This document shows, in pieces, positions 45,258 through 52,955 of a stretch of DNA of 64,000 nucleotides. The notes beneath the pieces are model-generated. The model ran no database searches and had not been told where the DNA came from. It saw only the letters and a program-made list of their open reading frames with translations. A program made the translations under genes and the position numbers. Within the stretch, counting starts at the first letter, position 1, and each line of letters begins with the position of its first letter. The DNA comes from an uncultured Flavobacteriaceae bacterium (GTDB lineage Bacteria; Bacteroidota; Bacteroidia; Flavobacteriales; Flavobacteriaceae), in contig CANLWN010000004.1 of the NCBI GenBank assembly GCA_947494825.1, positions 62,001 through 126,000 on the forward strand. The letters run 5' to 3'.

Positions 45258-46103
45258 ATGAAACAACTCATTTTACTTGGTGCCTTTTTGTTGTTGGCCA
45301 ATACTTCCATTGCCCAGCAAATCGTATGTTCCCCCGCTGATAAAAATGCCTTCCAGGCAAAAATCCATGAAGTAAACACCCTAGCGGACCAGGACGACTT
45401 TGGCGCTACGCTGGTTGCCATAGGCAAAACCTTTTTGGGAACACCCTATGTGGCCAAAACCCTGGAAGTGGGAGAAAAAGAATCCTTGGTCGTTAACCTG
45501 CGCGGCCTGGACTGCACCACCTTTGTGGAAAACGTACTGGTGTTTGGTCTTATGCTCAAGGATGAAAAGCACGACTTTGATTCCTTTACCAAAACCTTGG
45601 AAAAAGTACGCTATAAAGACGCCCGACTGGATGGGTACGCTTCCCGTTTGCATTACTTTTCAGAATGGATCGCGAATAACGGGGCCAAGGGCCTATTGAA
45701 GGATGTCACCGCCGAAATAGGCGGTACGGAGAGCAATAAAGACATCAATTTTATGAGCACGCATCGCGAGCTATATCCCTTTCTAAAGGATGATGAGGAG
45801 AATTTCAAAAAAATAAAGGCCTCGGAAACCGAACTGAACGACCAGGTCATTTGCATCCTGGCACGGGATCAGGTGGCGGTCCAGGAGCATTTGATAAAAT
45901 CCGGGGACATCATTGCCCTGACCACTTCGATCAAGGGCCTTGACATTACGCACACGGGCATTGCCACTCGCGAAAAGGATGGTCGGATCCACTTGTTACA
46001 CGCCTCCTCCTCCGGGCAAGTGGAAGTATCCCGTCTTCCGTTGTCGGATTACCTGCAACGGATCAAAAAGAATACCGGCATTATGGTGGCCCGGCCCAAT
46101 TGA
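45258..46103 (+). CDS. DUF1460 N-acetylmuramoyl-L-alanine amidase-like protein
   Basis: 281 residues with a signal peptide (LILLGAFLLLANTSIAQQ). The likely catalytic Cys is in GLDCTTFVENVL and the His in LDITHTGIATR, the NlpC/P60-like dyad of DUF1460. These are periplasmic cysteine amidases that cut peptidoglycan stem peptides. It follows the TraB/GumN gene with its own -7 element. Confidence 0.9.
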   Translation: MKQLILLGAFLLLANTSIAQQIVCSPADKNAFQAKIHEVNTLADQDDFGATLVAIGKTFLGTPYVAKTLEVGEKESLVVNLRGLDCTTFVENVLVFGLMLKDEKHDFDSFTKTLEKVRYKDARLDGYASRLHYFSEWIANNGAKGLLKDVTAEIGGTESNKDINFMSTHRELYPFLKDDEENFKKIKASETELNDQVICILARDQVAVQEHLIKSGDIIALTTSIKGLDITHTGIATREKDGRIHLLHASSSGQVEVSRLPLSDYLQRIKKNTGIMVARPN

Positions 46104-46107
46104 AGTT

Positions 46108-46887
46108 TTATTCCCTATTCAAACAATAAAGAATACCTCCAAGCAAGTGCTTTTGAAAATTGAGCTCATCATACGAGGCCTTGGTATGGCCTCCTCCGGT
46201 ATAGAACGCCCTGCCACCATCAAACTCATGGTACCAGGCAATTGGATGGTTTTCCCCATTGGTACCGCCTTCGTAACTACTTTCATCCAAGTTGATGAGC
46301 ACCTTTAGGTCCGGATTGATATTCTTATAGTTATACCATTCATCCTTGCGGACCCAGGTATCCTCCAAATGTGCCGTGGCCGGATGTGCTTTATCCAAAA
46401 CGTCCATTTTGGCCTGTCTAACATTGGGGTTGTTGGGATGACTCTCAAAATAGGCGCCTACCAATTTTCCGTACCAGGGCCAGTTGTATTCGGTATCACT
46501 GGCCGCATGGATTCCCATAAAACTCCCGCCCGACCTTATATATCCTTCAAAGGACCTTTGTTGATCGTTCCCCAGCACATCCATAGTAGTACTCAAAAAT
46601 ATGACCAGGGCATACTTGTCCAGGACATCGGGATTAAATTGTTCGGCATCTTCGGTATGGGTAATCTCAAAGTTATGGGCTTTGCTGAGTTCTTTCAAGG
46701 TGGCCACTCCCTTTTCTATGGAACCATGTCGGTATCCGGCGGTTTTGGTAAAGACCAATATTTGATCTGGTGTGAGCGCGGGCTTTTTGCTAGACATGGC
46801 CGTATCCTGATCTTCACATTGCGGTCCAAAGGCCATAAAAAGTGTGCAGACCAAGGCAAGGCCTAAAATTTTCGATACTAATTTCAT
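46108..46887 (-). CDS. ThuA domain exported protein
   Basis: 259 residues. Signal region MKLVSKILGLALVCTLFMAF. The ThuA core begins LVFTKTAGYRHGSIEKG and has GIHAASDTEYNWPWYGKLVG and LEDTWVRKDEWYN-type blocks ending in AWYHEFDGGRAFYTGGGH. ThuA-like proteins act in trehalose and related sugar loci and have a class-I glutamine amidotransferase-like fold. Standing alone here. An AACGTTGTA half-site like the operator at 6509 is found 34 bases upstream, hinting at shared control. Confidence 0.88.
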   Translation of the reverse strand: MKLVSKILGLALVCTLFMAFGPQCEDQDTAMSSKKPALTPDQILVFTKTAGYRHGSIEKGVATLKELSKAHNFEITHTEDAEQFNPDVLDKYALVIFLSTTMDVLGNDQQRSFEGYIRSGGSFMGIHAASDTEYNWPWYGKLVGAYFESHPNNPNVRQAKMDVLDKAHPATAHLEDTWVRKDEWYNYKNINPDLKVLINLDESSYEGGTNGENHPIAWYHEFDGGRAFYTGGGHTKASYDELNFQKHLLGGILYCLNRE

Positions 46888-46916
46888 AGGGTTTTAGGTG
46901 TTTTTGTTGTCAAAAT

Positions 46917-46925
46917 AACGTTGTA
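46917..46925. promoter_or_regulatory. AACGTTGTA half-site ahead of the ThuA gene
   Basis: Matches the right half plus core of the perfect palindrome at 6509-6524. The left half is degenerate, so binding is speculative. Confidence 0.2.
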
Positions 46926-47064
46926 AAAAGACCAATATTCTTAAAAAAGCTTGTCTTGGTCACCCCTAAAGATAGGGGAGATTTTCGGTATCCGCCAAAA
47001 CCTTTGTGCAAGAAAGGTTCTAGCCGCCAAGGCATAGCGGTTCTTTGTTTGACCTTATCGTGCG

Positions 47065-47595
47065 TTACGCTTTTGGCAAATAGGCCTCCGGAATAGGGTT
47101 TTCCTGCGATTCTTGGGTCCAGTAGATATTAATGATCCACCAGCGTTCCCCATCATGCAGCAACTGAATGCTATTGATGCCCCGCATAAAAGGCTGGGTA
47201 TCCGCCTCACTCTTAAAGGCTTCATAGGTGCTGAACACCTGACTAATATTTCCGAAGCTATGTACGGCTCTATGAATTTCCTTTTCAAAGAAACCGTTTT
47301 CCACAAGCCATTTTCCCGAACCGGCAATGTAATCGTCCGGCGTCATATACCGAGCAATATACGTGCCCGCTTGGTTTTTTCCAGACGGAATCAGTTTTGC
47401 ATCCGGGTGGAACAAAAATTTCATGAGTTCCCAATCCCGTTCCTGGCCCTTCTCACCAGAAATCACCGCATAAAGTGTAGCTATGGTACTGTCCATGGTT
47501 TGCACCTTATCGGCATACTTTTCGACCGTTGTTTGGGATCTGGCCGTTAGGGCCAAGGCAATTAATACGAGGGTTAGGCAAATTGATTTTTTCAT
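47065..47595 (-). CDS. Secreted NTF2-like protein
   Basis: 176 residues from ATG 47595, which begins a signal peptide (MKKSICLTLVLIALALTA); the longer frame from 47649 would overlap the GyrI-like gene. The mature part is short, with WELMKFLFHPDAKLIPSG and the C-terminal RGINSIQLLHDGERWWI, a SnoaL/NTF2-like pattern. Function unknown; could bind a small hydrophobic ligand. Confidence 0.72.
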   Translation of the reverse strand: MKKSICLTLVLIALALTARSQTTVEKYADKVQTMDSTIATLYAVISGEKGQERDWELMKFLFHPDAKLIPSGKNQAGTYIARYMTPDDYIAGSGKWLVENGFFEKEIHRAVHSFGNISQVFSTYEAFKSEADTQPFMRGINSIQLLHDGERWWIINIYWTQESQENPIPEAYLPKA

Positions 47596-47641
47596 AAGAG
47601 TATATTTGAATCCCCCTAAGGTACTATAAGTTTGGTTTAGA

Positions 47642-48286
47642 CTAACCAATATGGGGTTGTTTGTCTCGCACCTGGAACCGCAGCACCGTCTTCAATTTTT
47701 CCGGGGCCACCTTTCTAAAATCGGATAGGTAGATTTCCCGGTGGGCTTTTGATGGCCGGATAAGGGTATTCTTTGCGGCAAACGCTTCCATACGCTTAAA
47801 ACTTTCCGGTTCGTCGTCATAGCTTCCCAAATGCATCATCTGAATGCATTTTCCATCCGATATTTTTTCGAACTTTACCTTATCCAAAAGGGCATGTGGC
47901 TTTTTCTTCCAGGTTTGATCCCATATTTTTTCCGCAAACGACGCATCCACAAAGTCGGGCTGCCGGATCATCAGTTTAAAAACCAAATCGTCTTTATCGA
48001 TGGTACCCTCAAAAGTCTTCTTGGCTTCTTCCTTGATATCCCAGATGCCTTCAAGCGGATAAACCGTATAATCGAAATGACCTTCGGGGGGTAAGCCCTT
48101 TTTGGCGCCCATTTTTACCCCGTACGATAGGGCATATAATACGCCTATATATTCAGAAAAGAAATCGCTGTTGGGATTGCCCTCTCCGGCCAGGGTAAAA
48201 AATTTGTATTCAGGGATTTCAAGTAGTTCAGGTTCATTTTTTGGGAGGTAGATTCCCTTTTCCCTTTTCCTCCATTCGTGTTTCAT
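47642..48286 (-). CDS. GyrI-like small-molecule-binding domain protein
   Basis: 214 residues from ATG 48286. GyrI-like/AraC effector-binding fold: EIPEYKFFTLAGEGNPNSD, a central DYTVYPLEGIWDI, and FVDASFAEKIWDQTWKK. No HTH. Members often sit beside AraC regulators and sense drugs or metabolites; an AraC-type regulator lies 81 bases away on the same strand. Cytoplasmic. Confidence 0.82.
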   Translation of the reverse strand: MKHEWRKREKGIYLPKNEPELLEIPEYKFFTLAGEGNPNSDFFSEYIGVLYALSYGVKMGAKKGLPPEGHFDYTVYPLEGIWDIKEEAKKTFEGTIDKDDLVFKLMIRQPDFVDASFAEKIWDQTWKKKPHALLDKVKFEKISDGKCIQMMHLGSYDDEPESFKRMEAFAAKNTLIRPSKAHREIYLSDFRKVAPEKLKTVLRFQVRDKQPHIG

Positions 48287-48367
48287 GGGTTCTGTGCTTT
48301 GCGTTGCCCTAAAGGTATGGCGCATGGGTGACAGCCCTATGTCAACTGTATGGGGTTCCTTTGTTTA

Positions 48368-49258
48368 TTAGGCATTGGTAAGTGACATCAAGTATTTTTT
48401 CGGCGTGGTATTGTACTTTTTTTTGAAGGCCGAAATGAAATGACTGGACGTGCTATAGCCCACTTTTAGACCCACCTCGTTTACGTTGTGCCGACCTGTT
48501 TCCAACATCTTGCGCGCATATTCCATCTTATAATCGAACAAAAAGCTGTAGACAGAATCGCCGTAGATTTGTTTGAAGCCTTCCTTGAGTTTTTTTAAAC
48601 TCAGTCCAATTTCCTCGGCCAGTTCGGAGAGGGTTGGTGGCTCTGCCATCCGTGAAATGATAATTTCCTTGGCCTGCCTGATGCGTCTTACGTTGTCCTC
48701 GTCTACCAAAAAAGGGCATTGCTCCATATCGGCATCCTCATTTTTGTTGAAATAGAGCGAGATCAGCTCGTATACCTTTCCTTTAATGTAGAGTTCCTTG
48801 ATGGAAGGATGCAGGTTGTAGTTCATAATTTGGCTAAGGATTACGGCGATGGCCGGACTCACCCCTTCCTGGGCATAGTATTTCTTTTCCTTGTTCGCGG
48901 CCGTGAGAAACGGGATATAATCGGCCTCTGCCGAGAACAGTGCATGAAACTTCCTTATGGTCATGACGACGGAAACCATCCACGTATTTGGGTTGAGCTC
49001 CACATTCATGGGCAAGTCGATCTGGGTATTGTACAGGAGTAAGGAATGCTCCTCCGAAACGTCCAGGGCATACCGTCCCTGGTTAAATACAAACTTGGCG
49101 CTACCCTTAAGACAGAAATGAAACTGGATAAAAGAACTGTCGATCTCCCGGCCTACCTTGCGAACGACCGTACTATCATTTTGAATCTTTAGGACGTAAA
49201 ATCCCTCGGCAATAAAAACCTCCTCGAAAGAACCTTGAGCGATATTTTTGGATTCCAT
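48368..49258 (-). CDS. AraC family transcriptional regulator
   Basis: 296 residues from ATG 49258; the longer frame from 49330 begins in the promoter region. The N-terminal half is a sensory beta domain of cupin type; the C-terminus has two helix-turn-helix units (LSELAEEIGLSLKKLKEGFK and KVGYSTSSHFISAFKKKY). It is divergent from hemA with a 204-bp gap holding repeats. An AraC gene at this place beside the heme genes is a recurrent flavobacterial arrangement and suggests control by iron or a heme precursor. Confidence 0.88.
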   Translation of the reverse strand: MESKNIAQGSFEEVFIAEGFYVLKIQNDSTVVRKVGREIDSSFIQFHFCLKGSAKFVFNQGRYALDVSEEHSLLLYNTQIDLPMNVELNPNTWMVSVVMTIRKFHALFSAEADYIPFLTAANKEKKYYAQEGVSPAIAVILSQIMNYNLHPSIKELYIKGKVYELISLYFNKNEDADMEQCPFLVDEDNVRRIRQAKEIIISRMAEPPTLSELAEEIGLSLKKLKEGFKQIYGDSVYSFLFDYKMEYARKMLETGRHNVNEVGLKVGYSTSSHFISAFKKKYNTTPKKYLMSLTNA

Positions 49259-49324
49259 TTTTTTCGTTTGTGTTTCTTTTTTATTTAGAACCTTTCTAAA
49301 TAAATAGATCGGAAAAGCCCGCCC

Positions 49325-49352
49325 TTGCACAAATTTAGGTATTTTAGTGCAA
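49325..49352. promoter_or_regulatory. TTGCAC / GTGCAA repeat in the araC-hemA divergent region
   Basis: Inverted repeat TTGCAC-N16-GTGCAA; read in direct orientation TGCACAAATTTAG is followed 22 bp later by TGCAAGTTTTAG, i.e. on the same face of the helix. Plausible AraC-type operator. A minus-strand -7-like TAAATTTG (plus CAAATTTA at 49330-49337) overlaps it. Confidence 0.45.
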
Positions 49353-49408
49353 GTTTTAGCACCAAAACTGCATCTAAACCGATAACGATACTAAAAGTAC
49401 CTGTAGCG

Positions 49409-49440
49409 TTGTTTTTTTTGTTATTGAAATGCTATTTTTG
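49409..49440 (+). promoter_or_regulatory. Promoter of the hem operon
   Basis: TTG at 49409-49411, 21-base spacer, TATTTTTG at 49433-49440, 22 bases before the hemA ATG. Both elements fit the flavobacterial consensus. Confidence 0.6.
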
Positions 49441-49462
49441 AACTCGCATTGTAAAAACCCAT

Positions 49463-50719
49463 ATGCAACAATACCATATTTCCAAGCACAGTTCTTTTTA
49501 TACCATCGGTCTTAACTATAAGAAGGCCGATGCCGAGGTCCGTGGAAAGTTCAGTTTAAGCGAAGCGGCCATGCACACCTTGCTGACACAGGCTAAGAAC
49601 AACGATATTGATGGCTTGCTCATTACCTCCACCTGCAACCGTACGGAACTCCATGGCTTTGCCCAACACCCTTTTCAGTTGATCAAGCTGCTTTGCGATA
49701 ATACCCAAGGTTCTGTGGAAGAATTCCAGGAAGTTGCCTACGTCTACAAGAACAAGGAAGCCATAAACCACTTGTTTCGCGTGGGCACAGGTTTGGACAG
49801 CCAGATTTTGGGCGATTTCGAAATCGTGGGCCAACTAAAACAGAGCTTCTACCGCTCAAAAAAATACGGTTTGGCCAATCCGTTTCTGGAACGTTTGTGC
49901 AATGCGGTCCTCAGGGCCAGCAAACGAATAAAAACAGAAACCGAACTGTCATCCGGGGCCACTTCGGTAGCTTTCGCTTCAGTGCAGTACATCTTAAGGA
50001 ACGTTCCGGAAATATCCAGCAAGAACATTCTGCTCTTCGGAACCGGCAAAATTGGAAGGAACACTTGCGAGAACCTGATTAAGCATACCAAGAATTCGCA
50101 TATTACCCTAATCAACAGGACCAGGGACAAAGCAGAAAGAATCGCGGGGAAGTTCAATCTGATCGTAAAGGACTATGGAGACCTGCAGACAGAAATCAGG
50201 TCTGCCGATGTACTTATCGTAGCCACCAGCGCACAGTCGCCCACGATTTCCAAAGAGCTGATCTACACTAAAAAACCCTTGCTGATCTTGGACCTGTCCA
50301 TTCCCAAAAACGTTTCAGATCAGGTATCGGAATTGGAAAATGTTACCCTTATTCATTTGGACCATCTATCCCAAATGACCGATGAGACCCTGGAAAAACG
50401 AAAAAAACATATTCCGCAAGCGGAAGAAATCATAGACGAGATCAAGGACGATTTTATCAAATGGTTGGAGACCCGGAAATTTGCACCTGTGATAAAGGCC
50501 TTGAAGCAAAAGTTGAAGACCATGAAGGACGAGGAATTGGATTTTCAGTCCAAAAAACAATTGGGTTTCAATCAAGAACAGGCCGATATTATTTCTAACC
50601 GCATTATCCAAAAGATCACCACCCAGTTTGCCAACCACCTCAAAGAAACCGATGTTGATGCCGATAGCAGTTTGGCACTTATCCAAAGGGTCTTTCAACT
50701 AGAAGTCGATTCCAAATGA
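49463..50719 (+). CDS. hemA: Glutamyl-tRNA reductase
   Basis: 418 residues. The catalytic Cys58 is in ITSTCNRTELHG; GLDSQILGDFEIVGQLKQSF is the family signature; the NADPH domain has LLFGTGKIGRNTC; the helical dimerisation domain closes the protein. It makes glutamate-1-semialdehyde from charged tRNA-Glu, the first committed heme step. First gene of the operon, coupled to hemC by a four-base overlap. Confidence 0.97.
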   Translation: MQQYHISKHSSFYTIGLNYKKADAEVRGKFSLSEAAMHTLLTQAKNNDIDGLLITSTCNRTELHGFAQHPFQLIKLLCDNTQGSVEEFQEVAYVYKNKEAINHLFRVGTGLDSQILGDFEIVGQLKQSFYRSKKYGLANPFLERLCNAVLRASKRIKTETELSSGATSVAFASVQYILRNVPEISSKNILLFGTGKIGRNTCENLIKHTKNSHITLINRTRDKAERIAGKFNLIVKDYGDLQTEIRSADVLIVATSAQSPTISKELIYTKKPLLILDLSIPKNVSDQVSELENVTLIHLDHLSQMTDETLEKRKKHIPQAEEIIDEIKDDFIKWLETRKFAPVIKALKQKLKTMKDEELDFQSKKQLGFNQEQADIISNRIIQKITTQFANHLKETDVDADSSLALIQRVFQLEVDSK

Positions 50720-51633
50720 GCAAGCTGATCCGCATTGGCACCCGCGACAGTGAATTGGCACTGTGGCAGGCAAATACGGTTAAGGATATGCTGCAGTCCT
50801 TGGGCCATAGGGCCGTATTGGTCCCCGTAAAATCCGATGGGGATAAACTCCTGAACAAACCGCTCTACGAATTGGGCATCACCGGGATTTTTACCAAAAC
50901 CTTGGATGTAGCCATGCTTAACGGCAGCATTGATATTGCCGTACACTCCCTAAAGGACGTGCCTACGGCCCTACCCAAGGGAATTGTGCAGGCGGCGGTT
51001 CTGGAACGGGCCAAGGTGCAGGATATCCTGGTACACAAAGGCTTGGATTTTTTGGATGGAGAAGGCATCATCGCTACCGGAAGCCTTAGAAGGAAGGCAC
51101 AGTGGTTGAGCAAGTATCCCAGTCACCAGGTAGTAGACCTCAGGGGCAATGTCAATACACGCTTGCAAAAATTAAAGGATAACGAGGCTTGGAACGGGGC
51201 CGTTTTCGCCGTAGCCGGTTTGGAACGTATAGACCTTCTGCCAAAAAATGCCGCCACGCTGGATTGGATGATTCCCGCCCCCGCGCAAGGCGCTATGATG
51301 GTGGCCGCCATGGAAAATGATAGGCATTGTAGCGAGGTATTGTCCCAGATCAACCATCTGGACACGGAAATCTGCACCACCGTGGAGCGTGAATTTTTGA
51401 GAACCTTGGAAGGGGGCTGTACTGCACCCATAGGGGCATTGGCCCATATCCATGGTGGCACCCTGCACCTTAAAGGGGCTTTATTCAGCTTGGATGGCCG
51501 TAAAAAAATAGTCGTTGAAAAAAATACTGCGGTTGCCAACGCAAAGGACTTCGGAATAGTATGCGCTCAGGAGGTATTGCAGCAGGGCGGAAGCGAGCTC
51601 ATGCGGGAAATAAAAAATGAAATGAATGTATAA
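50716..51633 (+). CDS. hemC: Porphobilinogen deaminase (hydroxymethylbilane synthase)
   Basis: 305 residues. RIGTRDSELALWQAN, IDIAVHSLKDVPT and ATGSLRRKAQW carry the substrate-binding basic residues; the dipyrromethane cofactor is bound by Cys235 in LEGGCTAPIGA. It polymerises four porphobilinogens. The last ten codons and stop are repeated 148 bp downstream (51748 on), directly before the DUF559-hemD fusion. Confidence 0.97.
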   Translation: MSKLIRIGTRDSELALWQANTVKDMLQSLGHRAVLVPVKSDGDKLLNKPLYELGITGIFTKTLDVAMLNGSIDIAVHSLKDVPTALPKGIVQAAVLERAKVQDILVHKGLDFLDGEGIIATGSLRRKAQWLSKYPSHQVVDLRGNVNTRLQKLKDNEAWNGAVFAVAGLERIDLLPKNAATLDWMIPAPAQGAMMVAAMENDRHCSEVLSQINHLDTEICTTVEREFLRTLEGGCTAPIGALAHIHGGTLHLKGALFSLDGRKKIVVEKNTAVANAKDFGIVCAQEVLQQGGSELMREIKNEMNV

Positions 51634-51658
51634 CGGTTCCCGTTCCAAAGGGAGAGGG
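51600..51658 (+). repeat. hemC-tail repeat, copy 1 (original)
   Basis: 59 bp from the end of hemC through its stop and into CCAAAGGGAGAGGG. It matches copy 2 at 51748-51806 with 5 mismatches; the weaker match runs on past the ends for about 25 bp (GGGGATGTATGAAACAACAA versus GGGGATATGAACAACAA). Confidence 0.85.
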
Positions 51659-51747
51659 GATGTATGAAACAACAAGATTCTTCGCTTCCCGCTTGCCTGG
51701 GGCACGGCGCTCTGAATGACAAACAAGACATAGGGTTAGAACAAGCC
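51659..51747. repeat. Spacer resembling a dispersed intergenic repeat
   Basis: The segment CAAGATTCTTCGCTTCCCGC ... GCGCTCTGAATGACA has the look of palindromic-type intergenic repeats widely scattered in Bacteroidota genomes (often ending in GAATGACA). Assigned by general resemblance only. Confidence 0.45.
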
Positions 51748-51806
51748 CATGCAAGAAATAAAAAATGAAATGAATGTATAACGGTTCCTTCTCCAAAGGG
51801 AGAGGG
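51748..51806 (+). repeat. hemC-tail repeat, copy 2
   Basis: Encodes MQEIKNEMNV then stop, against MREIKNEMNV in the true hemC end. Its 3' part enters the left terminal repeat of the DUF559 module. Confidence 0.85.
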
Positions 51807-51819
51807 TCAGGGAGAGGGG
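51783..51819 (+). repeat. Left terminal repeat of the DUF559 module
   Basis: GC-rich repeat with a small palindrome TTCTCC-AAAG-GGAGAG and a second GGGAGAGGGG; it is also readable in frame ahead of ATG 51822. Confidence 0.6.
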
Positions 51820-51821
51820 AT

Positions 51822-52955
51822 ATGAACAACAAAATCCAAATAGCGCGTCAATTGCGGCAAGAACAAACCAAGGCAGAAAAAAAGCTATGGGATTATCTGC
51901 GTAATCGACAGTTTCACTACCTAAAATTTAGGAGACAGCACCCGCTAAAGGAATATATTCTGGACTTCTTCTGTGTAGATTATGGCATTGTCATTGAGTT
52001 GGATGGAGGATACCATCAGCAACCTCAGCAGCTAGAAAAAGATGAATTAAGGGATATACATCTAAGACAGTTAGGTTATTATGTGCTGCGTTTTGAAAAC
52101 AAATTGGTATTCAAACAACCAGAATTAATTTTTAAGGGTATTGAAGATGCGGTAAAAAAACAATCCGGTTTTTACACCGAGCGGAAGAATCAGTTGGAAA
52201 AAAGAAAAAAGCTTGGAAATAAACCCCTCACCTCGGTCCTCTCTCAGGGGAGAGGAAGCTATACTGTACTCACCACAAAAAAACTTACGCTTCCACAGCA
52301 GGAGTTACTGCTCAATGCGGGGGTTTCCTTTGTGGCCTATGATGCCATTGAAATCGAATATGTCGACTTTGATTTTAACCCACTGACGGAAAACGCCATT
52401 TTTACGAGCCAGAATGCGGTAAGGGCTTTCCTGAAAAAAACGGCGCATGCACAGGAAGGTCTCCCAAAGGTTTTGAACTGCTTTTGTGTCGGGGAAAAAA
52501 CGAAAACATTTTTGGAGGAAAATGGCCAAAAAGTAATAAAAACGGCGAAAAATGCCTTGGAATTGGCCCAAATGATCCTAAAAACGCACAAAACAGCCTC
52601 TTTTCTGTTTTTTTGCGGCAACAGAAAAAGGGCGGAACTTCCAAACATCCTGACCCAAAACGATATTGAATTCACCACCGTGGAAGTGTACAGGACCCAT
52701 TTACGACCCAAAAAAATGCAGGGAACCTATGACGGCATCCTGTTTTTTAGTCCAAGTGCCGTAGAAAGTTTTACCGCTGTGAACGGGCTTCAAAACGCAA
52801 TCGCCTTTTGCATTGGGGGTACAACGACCTCGGAAGCAAAAAAACATACGAAGAACATAGTCATTGCCAACAAACCCACCGTGGAAAATACGCTGGTGCA
52901 AGTGGTAAAATATTTTAACGCCTCGGCGATGGCCGGGACCAAAAAACAAGAATGA
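51822..52955 (+). CDS. hemD: Fusion: DUF559 endonuclease-like domain + uroporphyrinogen-III synthase (HemD)
   Basis: 377 residues from ATG 51822 (ATG 51774 is in frame but reads the left repeat). Residues 1-110 are DUF559: [20 protein letters not shown], then the Vsr/PD-(D/E)XK-type acids D48 (YILDFF), E59 and D61 (VIELDGG) and H65, all kept. A repeat-encoded linker (about 112-145) leads to HemD from Ser at 52257 ([21 protein letters not shown]). HemD closes hydroxymethylbilane to uroporphyrinogen III. The HemD part has no usable start codon near its N-terminus. It overlaps hemE by four bases. Confidence 0.85.
   Translation: MNNKIQIARQLRQEQTKAEKKLWDYLRNRQFHYLKFRRQHPLKEYILDFFCVDYGIVIELDGGYHQQPQQLEKDELRDIHLRQLGYYVLRFENKLVFKQPELIFKGIEDAVKKQSGFYTERKNQLEKRKKLGNKPLTSVLSQGRGSYTVLTTKKLTLPQQELLLNAGVSFVAYDAIEIEYVDFDFNPLTENAIFTSQNAVRAFLKKTAHAQEGLPKVLNCFCVGEKTKTFLEENGQKVIKTAKNALELAQMILKTHKTASFLFFCGNRKRAELPNILTQNDIEFTTVEVYRTHLRPKKMQGTYDGILFFSPSAVESFTAVNGLQNAIAFCIGGTTTSEAKKHTKNIVIANKPTVENTLVQVVKYFNASAMAGTKKQE
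52224..52259 (+). repeat. Right terminal repeat of the DUF559 module
   Basis: CCCCTCACC ... CCTCTCTCAGGGGAGAGG, a 6-bp stem with a 6-base loop; reverse complement resembles the left end. It is translated as the linker between the nuclease and HemD. Confidence 0.6.

Larger units (their letters stand above)
51783..52259 (+). mobile_element. DUF559 module with imperfect terminal inverted repeats
   Basis: Left end 51783-51819 and right end 52224-52259 are imperfect inverted repeats: about 26 of 37 aligned positions agree (both have TTCCT..CTCC and GAGGGG cores). Each end alone also folds (CTCC-AAAG-GGAG; CCTCTC-TCAGGG-GAGAGG). Between them lies only the DUF559 coding frame. No transposase is present, so any movement would depend on the nuclease itself or on outside enzymes. 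Call as mobile element is inference from ends, cargo and the disruption of hemD. Confidence 0.6.
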
